Assembly: GCF_036850765.1 (NCBI RefSeq)
Contig: NC_089493.1
Span: 216,998,744 to 217,062,743, forward strand
DNA: 64,000 nt
Direction of reading: 5' to 3'
Origin: Saccopteryx bilineata
Lineage: Eukaryota; Chordata; Mammalia; Chiroptera; Emballonuridae
Positions 23,726-33,047 of this stretch are shown here, in pieces; positions within the stretch are counted from its first letter, which is position 1, and each line of letters opens with the position of its first letter. The translations under genes and the position numbers were made by a program. A model generated the notes under the pieces. It was not told where the DNA came from. It searched no databases and saw only the letters and a program-made list of their open reading frames with translations.

Positions 23726-24740
23726 ATGTCATTAAGCAAAAAAAAATTGAATATCATGGATAAAAAAGACAGATGTAGCTCAGATAGATGAAGAAAAATC
23801 TATAGAAAAAACTTCAATAGCTTGGAAATCTTGGACTTAAATGAGAGAGATTTAAAATTGAAGTACTAAAAATACTCAGGGATATACAAAAAAGCACAGA
23901 AAGGCAACTTAGGGAATTTAAAAAACAATTCAACAAACAGAAAGAATACATCACCAAGGAAATTGAAACTACAAAAACGAATAAAACAGAAATGAAAAAC
24001 TCAATTTATGAACTAAAAAACAAGGTAACAAGCTTAGCTAATAGAACAGGCAAGACAGAGGAGAGAATTAGTGACATAGAAGATGGGCAACTAGAGACAC
24101 TACAGAGATTAGAGATGAGAGACTCACAATTAAAAAAAATGAGAAAGCCCTACAGGAATTGTCTGACTCCATCAGAAAGAGCAACATAAGAATAATGGGT
24201 CTATCAGAAGGAGACAAGAGAGAAAATGGAATGGAGAACATATTTAAACAAATAATAGATGAGAACTTCCTAAGCCTATAGACAGAACTAAAGCCACAAA
24301 TTCAAGAAGCAAACAGAACACCGAGTTATCTTAATCCTAACAAACCTACTAAAGGCACATCATAATGAAATTGACACAAACCAATGACAAAGAAAAAAAT
24401 CCTCAAGGCAGCCAGAAAAAAAAAAGAATACAACATATAAAGGAAGGCCAATTAGATTATCATTAAATTTCTCAGCAGAAACTCTACAAGGTAGAAGACA
24501 GTGGACCCCAATATTTAAAGATCTGAAAGAAAGAAACTTCCAGCCAAGAATACTATACTCATCAAAGCTATCCTTCAAATATGAAGGAAAAATAAAACCA
24601 TTCACAGATACAGAAAAGATGAGGGAATTTATCACCAGAAAACACTCATGTCAGGAAATACTAAAGGGTGTTTTCTGACCAGATACCAAGAACAAAACAA
24701 AACAGAAGTGCAAGTAAAAGCTCCATCAAGATCACAATAA
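23726..24740 (+). pseudogene. L1 ORF1 remnant
   Basis: This is collinear with the intact ORF1 at 31715-32734 from its ATG to the TAA at 24738-24740, at 1015 bp against 1020 bp. ORF1p is the trimeric coiled-coil RNA-binding protein of the L1 ribonucleoprotein. The open piece 23992-24189 still encodes a KNKVTSLANRTGKTEERIS coiled-coil segment. Stops and small frameshifts break the frame on both sides. Confidence 0.88.
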
Positions 24741-24807
24741 AAACAATTTATTAATCTGTGACATAAAATAAAGGAGAGAGCACAAAGATTAATAGTATCA
24801 AAGGAGG

Positions 24808-25047
24808 ATGGAGTGCAGAAGCACTCATGAGATAATGTACTACCATGAACATAATATGTATCCTTTCTATTATTTAATGGTAACCACCCCTGAAAAAAAC
24901 CCACCACAGAAGCCTGACCTGAAAAAAGAAGTAGCAGAGGAAAGAAGTGTGGATTACTACCAAACAAGTACAACTGATAGAAAAACAAAAGAGAAGAACC
25001 AAACAAGATATAAAACAATCAGAAAGCAATATATAAAATGGCAATAG
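24808..25047 (+). other. Open frame in the ORF1-ORF2 spacer of the old L1
   Basis: A 79-codon frame from ATGGAG to a TAG that overlaps the first 10 bp of ORF2. It corresponds codon for codon to 32808-33047 in the young L1: both start MEC and end IKWQ, and both have 79 codons with no indel. The two differ at many residues, with conserved stretches at EERS/C and TDRKTKEK or KDRKTKEK. The sequence is A-rich and T-poor, so stop codons are rare by composition. I do not assign a function. Confidence 0.45.
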
Positions 25048-28000
25048 GAAACCCTCAAGTGTCAATAATTACCCTAAATGTAAATAGATTAAACTCACCA
25101 ACAAAAAGACATAGAGTAGCAGAGTGGATTTAAAATGAAAATCTAACTGTATGCTGCCTACAAGAAACACATCTAAGCTACAAGGATAAAAACAAATACA
25201 CAGTGAAAAGTTGGAAAACAATACTCCAAGCAAATAACAACCAAAAAAAGCAGGTGTAGCAATACTCATATCTAATAATGCTAACTACAAGACAGCAAAG
25301 GTAATCAGACACAAAAACAGTCATTTCATAATAATAAAGGAAACATTCAACCAAGAAGACATAACACTTCTTAATATATATGCACCAAACCAAGGAGCAC
25401 CAAAATATATAAGACAGCTACTGACTGACCAAAAAGCAAAAACCGACAAAAATACAATCATACTTGGAGAAATCAATACATCGCTGACGGCTCTAGATAG
25501 TTCATCCAAAAAGAAAATCAATAAAGATAAATTGGCTTTAAACGAAACACTAGAAAAATTGGATATGATAAACATCTACAGGACATTTCATACCAAAGAG
25601 CCAGAATATACATTTTTCTCTAGTGTACAGGGAACATTCTCAAGAATTGACCATATGTTGGGCCACAAAAATAACATCAGCAAATTCAGAAAACTTGAAA
25701 TTGTACCAACCATATTTTCTGAACATAAAGCCTTGAAACTAGAATTCAACTGCAAAAAAGAAGAAAAAAACCCTACAAAAATGTGGAAACTAAACAACAT
25801 ACTTTTAAAAAATAAATGGGTCAAAGAAGAAATAAGCGCAGAGATCAAAAGATACATACAGACAAACAAAGATAACAATACGACATAGCAGAATCGTTGG
25901 GATGCAGCAAAAGCAGTAATAAGAAGGAAGTTCATATCACTACAGGCCTATATGAACAAACAAGAGAAAGGCCAAGTAAACCACTAAACTCACATCTTAA
26001 GGAACTAGAAAGAGAAGAACAAAGGTAACCCAAAACCAACAGAAGAAAGAAAATAATAAAAATCAGAGCAAAAATAGAGAACAGAAAAACTGTAGAAAAA
26101 ATTAATAAAACAAGGAGCTGGTTGTTTAAAAAGATCAACAAAATTGACCAACCCTGGCAAGACTCACTAAAGAAAAAAGAGAAAGGATTCATATAAACAA
26201 AATCCAAAATGAAAGAGAAGAAATCACCACAGATATCATAGATATACAAAGAATTATTGTAGAATACTATAAAAACTACATGCCACCAAATTTAACAATC
26301 TAGAAGAAATGGATAAATTTCTAGAACAATACAACCTTCCTAAACTGAGTCATTATGAAGCAGAAAGCCTAAACAGACCCATAAGCTGGGCAGAAATAGA
26401 AACAACTATCAAGAACCTCCCTAAAAATAAAAGTCCAAGGCCAGACGGCTATACTAGTGAATTATATCAAACAATCAAAGAAGACTTGGTTCCTATTCTA
26501 TTCAAAGTCTTCCAAAAAATTGAAGAAGCAATACTTCCAAATACATTTTATGAGGCCAACATAACCCTCATACCGAAACCAGGCAAGGACAACACAAAAA
26601 AAGAAAACTATAGACCAATATCTCTAATGAATACAGATGCTAAAATACTAAACAAAATATTATACTAGCAAATCGAATACAACAATACATTAAAAAAATA
26701 ATTCATCATGATCAAGTGGCATTCAACCCAGAATCACAAGGATGGTTCAACATATGTAAAACGGTTAATGTACTACACCATATCAACAAAACAAAGAACA
26801 AAAATGATATGATCCTATTAATAGATGCAGAAAAGGCATTTGATAAAATACAACCCTATTTGATGTTTAAAACACTCAAAAAATGGGTATAGAAGGAAAA
26901 TATCTCAACATAATAAAGGCTATTTATAAGAAACCATCAGCTAACATCAGATTAAATGGCTTTTCCCCTAAAATCAGGAACAAGACAAGGTTGTCCACTC
27001 TCTTCACTCTTATTCATCGTAGTGCTGGAAGTTCTACCCAGAGCAATCAGACAAGAGAAAGAAATAAAAGGCATCCATATCGGAAAAGAAGAAGTAAAGG
27101 TTTCACTTTTTTCAGATGATATGATTCTTACATCGAAAACCCCAAAGAATCCACAAAAAGACTACTAGAAACAATAAACCAATACAGTAAGGTCGTAGGA
27201 TACAAAATTAATATACAAAAGTCCATTACCTTTCTATATGTCAACAATAAAACATCAGAAAACAAACTCAAAAAAATAATCCCCTTCATGATTGCAACAA
27301 AAAAAATAAAATACCTAGGAATAAACATAACAAATAATGTAAAGGACCTATATAATGAAAACTACAAAGCATTGTTAAGAAAAATAAAAAAAGATACAAT
27401 GAAATGAAAAAATATTTCTTGTTCTTGGATAGGAAGAATAAATATAATCAAAATGACTATATTACCCAAAGTGATATACAAATTTAATGCAATTACCATC
27501 AAAATTCCAATGTCATTTTTTTAAATGGAACAAAAAATCATCAGGTTTATATGGAACTATAAAAAACCCTGAATAGCCAAAGCAATCCTAAGGAAAAAGA
27601 TTGAAGCTGGGGGCATTACAATTCCTGACTTCAAATTATATTATAGAGCCAGGACAATCAAAACAGCATGGTACGGGCAGAAAAATAGACACTCAGACCA
27701 ATGGAACAGAATAGAAAGCCCAGAAATGAAACCACATATATATAGTCAAATAATTTTTGATAAAAGGGCCAACAATACACAATGGAGAAAAGAAAGCCTC
27801 TTTAACAAATGGTGCTAGGAAAACTGGAAAGCCACATGTAAAAGAATAAAACTTGACTACACTTTGTCCCCTTGTACTAAAATTAATTCAAAATGGATTA
27901 AAGACCTAAATATAAGACCTGAAACAAAAATTACATAGAAGAAAATGTAAGTACTAAACTAATGTACCTTGGTTATAAAGAGCACTTTATGAATTTGACT

Positions 28001-28849
28001 CCAAAGACAAGGGAAGTGAAGGCAAAAATAAATGAATGGGACTACATCAGACTAAGAAGTTTTTGCACAGCAAGAGAAACTGACAACAAAATAAACAGAT
28101 AACCAACTAAATGGGAGATGATATTTACAAACAACAGCTCAGATAAGGGCCTAATATCCAAAATATACAAGGAACTCTTAAAACTCAACAACAAACAAGC
28201 AAACAATCCAATAAAAGAATGGGAAGAGGACATGAACAGACACTTCTCCCAGGAAGAAATACAAATGGCCAACAGATATATGAAAAGATGCTCATCTTCA
28301 TTAGCTATTAGAGAAATGCAAATCAAAACTGCAATGAGATATCACCTCACACCTGTTAGATTAGCTATCATCAATAAGACAGGTAATAACAAGTGTTGGA
28401 GAGGCTGTGGAGAAAAAGGAACCCTCATTCACTATTGGTGGGAATGTCAAGTAGTACAACCATTATGGAAAGTATAGTATATAATTCACAAGTATGGTGG
28501 TTCCTCAAAAAATTAAAAATAGAACTATCATATGACCCAGCAATCCCTCTATTGGGACTATACCCCCAAGACTAAAAAACACTGGTACGTAAAGACACAT
28601 GCAGCCCATCTTCATTGCAGCATTGTACACAGTGGCCAAGACATGGAAACAACCAAAAAGCCCTTCAGTAGATGACTGGATAAAGAAGATGTGGTACATA
28701 TATACTATGGAATACTACTCAGCCTAAGAAATGATGACATCAGATCATTCACAACAACATGTATGGACCTTAATAACATTATACGGAGTGAAATAAGTAA
28801 ATCAGAAGAAACTAAGAACTATATGATTCCATACATAGGTGAGGCATAA
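25038..28849 (+). pseudogene. L1 ORF2 remnant (endonuclease/reverse transcriptase)
   Basis: The remnant runs from ATG to the TAA at 28847-28849, 3812 bp against 3828 bp in the young copy. Recognisable pieces in different frames are the endonuclease [10 protein letters not shown] motif, FSEHKAL (the catalytic Asp before His is changed to Glu), the RT block with [24 protein letters not shown], an FSDDMIL catalytic motif (one Ala changed to Ser), and the C-terminal Cys domain CWRGCGEKG. Multiple stops and frameshifts make it non-functional. Confidence 0.92.
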
Positions 28850-29080
28850 AAATGAGACTCAGGGATATAGACAAGATTGTGGTAGTTACAGGGGTTGGGG
28901 GAAGGGGAGGGAGAGAAAGGGAGGAGCATAAAGAAACCCAGATAGGTGATGGAAGACATTTTGACATTGGGTGATGGGAATGCAACAAAATTAAATGTCA
29001 AAATAACCTGGAGATGTTTTCTCTGAACCCATGTGCCCTAATTAATTTATGTCACCCCATTAAAATTAATAATAAAATAA

Positions 29081-29320
29081 ATACAGTCTCTACTGAAAAC
29101 TAAGCACTTAATTACATACCCACCTGTAATAGTCTTGGTATTATATTTTTAATACAGACTACCCATGTTGATTTTCAGTGTTTCAAGAGCAGACAAAATG
29201 TTTTGCACCTACTATCAGAACTAAAATGAAGAGAGTGGGGATGGGAGAGCCAAGAGAACCATTTGGCATAAGCTTCATATTCAAAACAAGACAAATTTAG
29301 ATTTTTAATAATATCTCCAA
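29081..29320. other. Short unique gap between two full-length L1s
   Basis: About 240 bp of non-L1 sequence separates the tail of the old L1 from the first base of the young one. Its last 11 bases (29310-29320) are the left target-site duplication of the young L1. Confidence 0.85.
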
Positions 29321-29325
29321 GGAGA

Positions 29326-29333
29326 TGACGTCA
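29326..29333 (+). promoter_or_regulatory. CRE-like site at the L1 5' end
   Basis: TGACGTCA, a perfect palindromic cAMP-response element, lies 6-13 bases from the first base of the young L1. In the old copy the aligned site at 21373 is TAACGTCA, one change away. CREB/ATF factors bind this octamer in many promoters. Its role here is inference from sequence and position. Confidence 0.6.
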
Positions 29334-29754
29334 GAGTAATGGTGGAGTAGGAAGCGATACCGATAAATCTCCCCCCAAACTCAACAAGATCTTCAACCAG
29401 AAACAGAAAAACCTATACTTGGAGCCTCCAGATGCTTCACAATACACCCGAAGGTATGGTCGAGTGAAAAATTGGCTAAATATATAACCAAATCCTGAAG
29501 GAAATAGGGAGTAAGAAATGCTCCGCCTTCCTCACTAACCTAAACAGGGTGGCTTTCTCTGGTAACTGTGAATATAGAAACTGAGGCGGGCAAAGGGGGG
29601 GAATACATCCAGGCCGTGCACAAAAGGCCGAACCAGGCTGTGGCATGGAGATCCTAGTGGAGGAAAAACTGTTCCTGTGGCAAGCCGGGCAATACAAGCT
29701 AACACTCGCGCCAAACCCAAACAAAGAAAGACAAGCGGGGCAGCCATTTTACCC

Positions 29755-30365
29755 GTTCTCCTGGTTGGTGCGCAGTTAGTGGGCGAGAGATCTCTTCCTA
29801 AGCCCCAGAAGTGGATGTCCGTGTTGCCCCACAGAGAGGCAGGGTCAGAGGCCTTTCTGTGGGCCGAAAGCAGAATCTCTGGGCAGCCCCAGCACCCTGG
29901 GAAAGCCGCGCACGGGAGGGAGCGAGAACTAATTCCAACGGTGGAAATTTTCCGTGCTGGTGAGGGTTTCTCTCAGGGAAATGCAGCCGGCCTCATATCC
30001 TGGTGTGCGCGCGCAGATAGGTAGTGAGCGATTCCTCCGAGTGCCTCGGCAGGGCGCGCCCACGTTATCGCACAGAGGGGCAGAGTCAGGGGCCTTTGTG
30101 TGGGCAAAAGTGGAATCTCGGGCCGCCCCAGCGCCTTGCAAAAGCCGCGCACGGGGACGGAGCAAGAGCGAATTCCAGTGCTGCAAATTTCCATGCGGTT
30201 GGGGGTTTCACTCAGAGCGTGAGACTGCTGGCCGGATATCCTGGTCTGCGCGCGCAGAGAGTGAATGAGAGTTTCCTCCAAGCACCCCGGAAGTGGGTGC
30301 CCGCCTGTGTTACCGGACAGAGTGGCAGAGCCAGAGGTCTTTGAGTGGGCGGAAAGCCCGCCTGA
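29755..30365 (+). promoter_or_regulatory. Tandem 241-245 bp CpG-rich monomers of the young L1 5' UTR
   Basis: The unit start AGAGNGGCAGNGNCAG recurs at 29833, 30074 and 30319, giving periods of 241 and 245 bp. Within each full unit the same blocks follow: GCCTTT.TGTGGGC, CCCCAGC, AAAGCCGCGCACGGG, TTCCA/G, TCTC/TTCACTCAG and ATCCTGGTNTGCGCGCGCAGA. A partial unit precedes (from about 29755) and a truncated one follows (to about 30365). This is the arrangement of rodent L1 promoter monomers, and I infer a promoter role. Confidence 0.85.
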
Positions 30366-30774
30366 TTATGCTAGCAGCTCTGACTGACTGAGCCTTACCC
30401 AGAGCCCTGTGCTAAGTGGAAATAGAGTGGGGAGTTGCCAGCTCTTTGAACCTCTTACTATCCAGGCAGAGGCAGCAGCAACCCCATAGCTGGATTATCA
30501 GGCTACTAATTGAGGAAGGAAAGACTAGGAGAAAGGCTCCAGGAACATGGACTCTCTCACTGTCGGAGCCTATGAAAGCTAATGAGCCGTGACTCCCAAC
30601 GAGACTAAAGCACAATACATGACATTGCCATAGAGACTTATCAACTGCAAACCTCTACCTGAGCGTGCCAAAGGGGCAGAACCTGGGGTACAGAGTCACC
30701 GACCAGGAAGAGGGAGAGAAAAGAAAAAACAAGAAGATAACCTCTCAAAATCAAGAATAATCTGCAGACTTTAT

Positions 30775-31700
30775 AACCTATCCCATTTTATTATATTTGT
30801 TCGTTTGTTTCTCTTATCTTCATTCTTGATACTTTTTTTCCTCCTCCAATTTGGCCGATTAACTCTCTGCCGGTCTTACTCTCTCCTCTCCTTGAACTAC
30901 ACTACCCATAAGTGTTACATCTCCCATTATCTTTTTTCTCCTCTTCCTTTCTCTCTATGAGGGTTGCACTCCAAAACCCTTAACTCTCTCTCTCTCCTTT
31001 CTTTTTTCTTCTTTTACTGGTTCCCTCTTTTTTTCTCTCTCTCTCTTTCTTTTCTCCCTCTATATTAGTTTCTTCCTTTCTCCTTTACATCTCCTCTCAT
31101 TCAAACCTCAATAACAAACAAATTATCTTATCTGGGACTCAAACTTATGTTTGTGGCATTTTGGGGTTTTTTTACTTCACCTTTTTAACTCACTAGCAGT
31201 GCTCCCATCCCTGGCTCTCCATTTTATCTAGTTCTTGTTCCACTAAATACAATAGTATTTTTTTAATTTGTCCCCCCATTTTTCTGTTCTCTTATTCCTC
31301 TCATCATAACTCTTAGACAACACCAACACCTAAAAGCAAATCATTTTATTCTTGACCCAAATTTTTCCTTATTTGCTTTTTGTGGATCCATACCGCCCCC
31401 CCTTTTTTTTTTCCTTTTTTGTTCTTTTTTTTTTTTTTTGCCCCTTTATTACTTTTCCCCAATTCAGGACCTCCATCACAGGCATTGTTTGTTATAATTC
31501 ACAGTTCACCACAAGATTTTCTCAAGAAAAAGGGGAGAGGAGAGGAAAAAAGGAGGGGGGGAATAATTTCCTTTTTTTAAAAATTATTATTTTATTTTTC
31601 TTTATTTCATTATTAATTTTTTTTTAAAAAAACAACTCTTTTTGATTTTTTATTTTTTTTAACTTTTTATTCTTTATTAAATCTCATTAATACTATCAAC
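30775..31700 (+). other. Pyrimidine-rich block of the young L1 5' UTR
   Basis: About 900 bp of C/T-rich sequence with long T runs, ending just before ORF1. The matching block in the old copy is about 600 bp, so the region has expanded or contracted between the two sources. A T-rich RNA-like strand here would also be a site for slippage and pausing. Confidence 0.8.
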
Positions 31701-31714
31701 AAAACCACCCTCAG

Positions 31715-32734
31715 ATGTCATTAAGGAAGAGAAAATCGAATATCATGGATACAAAAGAAAGAGAGGTAACACAGCTAGATGAGGAAAAATCTATGGAGAA
31801 AAAAATTAATATATTGGAAACCTTGGAGCTAAATGACAGAGAATTCAAGATAGAAATACTAAAAATCCTCCGAGATATACAAGAAAACACAGAAAGGCAA
31901 TTTAGGGAGCTCAGAAAACAACTCAATGAACACAAAGAATATATGTCCAAAGAAATTGAAACTATAAAAACAAATCAAACAGAGATGAAAAACTCAATTC
32001 ACAAGCTGAAAAACGAAGTAACAAGCTTAGCTAATAGAACAGGTCAGATAGAAGAGAGGATTAGTGAAATAGAAGACAAGCAACTTGAGGCACAACAGAG
32101 AGAAGAAGAAAGAGACTCAAAAATTAAAAAAAATGAGATAGCCCTACAAGAATTATCTGACTCCATCAAAAAGAATAACATAAGAATAATAGGTATATCA
32201 GAGGGAGAAGAGAGAGAAAATGGAATGGAGAACATACTCAAACAAATAATAGATGAGAACTTCCCAAGCTTGTGGAAAGAACTAAAGCCTCAAATTCAAG
32301 AAGCAAACAGAACACCGAGTTTTCTTAACCCCAACAAACCTACTCCAAGGCATATCATAATGAAATTGACACAAACCAACAGCAAAGAAAAAATTCTCAA
32401 GGCAGCCAGGGAAAACAAGAATACAACATATAAAGGAAGGCCCATTAGATTATCATCAGATTTCTCAGCAGAAACTCTACAAGCTAGAAGAGAGTGGACC
32501 CCAATATTTAAAGTCCTGAAAGAGAGAAACTTTCAGCCACGAATACTATACCCATCAAAGCTATCCTTCAAATATGAAGGAGAAATAAAAACATTCACAG
32601 ATACAGAAAAGATGAGGGAATTTACCATCAGAAAACCCCCACTCCAGGAATTACTAAAGGGGGTTCTCCAATCAGATACAAAGAACAAAAAAAAAACAGA
32701 GCCACAAGTAAAAGCTCCAAGAAGGACACAATAA
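31715..32734 (+). CDS. L1 ORF1p, intact
   Basis: The product is the LINE-1 RNA-binding chaperone, 339 aa against about 338 in human. It forms trimers and coats the element RNA in the cytoplasmic ribonucleoprotein needed for retrotransposition. Residues ~30-150 are a charged heptad-rich coiled coil. An RRM-like domain follows (NNIRIIGIS at 154-162). The C-terminal domain has PRHIIMKL (211-218), an ARREW block (257-261) whose arginines align with residues needed for RNA binding, and RILYPSKLSF (276-285). The ATG at 31715 is upstream of a second ATG at 31745. I keep the first because the old copy also has it at 23726. The stop is TAA at 32732-32734. No stop or frameshift is present. Confidence 0.93.
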   Translation: MSLRKRKSNIMDTKEREVTQLDEEKSMEKKINILETLELNDREFKIEILKILRDIQENTERQFRELRKQLNEHKEYMSKEIETIKTNQTEMKNSIHKLKNEVTSLANRTGQIEERISEIEDKQLEAQQREEERDSKIKKNEIALQELSDSIKKNNIRIIGISEGEERENGMENILKQIIDENFPSLWKELKPQIQEANRTPSFLNPNKPTPRHIIMKLTQTNSKEKILKAARENKNTTYKGRPIRLSSDFSAETLQARREWTPIFKVLKERNFQPRILYPSKLSFKYEGEIKTFTDTEKMREFTIRKPPLQELLKGVLQSDTKNKKKTEPQVKAPRRTQ

Positions 32735-32807
32735 AACCAAATTTAAACTGTGACAACAACAAAAAGAAAGAGGGGGAGAAGATGGAGATTAACAGTAGCA
32801 AAGGACG

Positions 32808-33047
32808 ATGGAGTGCAAAAGTACTCACAAAATAGTTTGCTACAATGAACAGGGTAGGGACCCTTTTCATTACTCAAAGGTAACCACCATTGAAAAAACC
32901 ACCACAGAAGCACATGAGATAAAAAAGATAGCAACAGAGGAAAGATGTATGGAATACAACCAAATAAAAACAAAAGATAGAAAAACGAAAGAGAAGGATC
33001 AAACAAGACACAAAACTAACAGAAAGCAAGATATAAAATGGCAATAG
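32808..33047 (+). other. 79-codon open frame in the ORF1-ORF2 spacer
   Basis: The frame runs from ATG (32808) to TAG (33045-33047). A TAG at 32796-32798 closes it upstream. It uses a different frame from ORF1 and ORF2, which share one frame, and its last 10 bp overlap the start of ORF2. The predicted peptide is highly basic and lysine/threonine-rich ([19 protein letters not shown]) with no domain I know. The same frame is open in the old L1 (24808-25047) and in the minus-strand L1 (to 62549). It may be only a T-poor spacer, or a small third ORF or a translation-reinitiation device. Confidence 0.45.

Larger units (their letters stand above)
21368..29080 (+). mobile_element. Old full-length LINE-1
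   Basis: This is a complete but decayed autonomous retrotransposon. In order: a ~2.35 kb 5' UTR with tandem monomers, ORF1 remnant (23726-24740), a 297-bp spacer, ORF2 remnant (25038-28849), a G-rich 3' UTR, and an A-rich tail ending near 29080. The first bases (TAACGTCAGAG at 21373) align with the start of the younger copy at 29321. A candidate diverged target-site duplication is AATACATAGTCT (21361) against AATACAGTCT (29080). Both ORFs carry many stops and frameshifts, so the copy is dead. Confidence 0.9.

Noticed and set aside
24360..26249. Many minus-strand open frames of 60-130 codons
   Set aside because: They are antisense shadows of A-rich L1 ORF1/ORF2 sequence (poly-Lys codons read backwards as Phe/Leu).
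29476..29747. Antisense open frames near the L1 5' end as an ORF0-like gene
   Set aside because: ORF0 is described in primate L1 5' UTRs. These frames have no similarity I can see and lie in GC-rich sequence where long frames arise by chance, and the old L1 does not keep them.
31380..31627. Open frames rich in Phe in the L1 5' UTR
   Set aside because: They come from T runs in the pyrimidine-rich block and are compositional.
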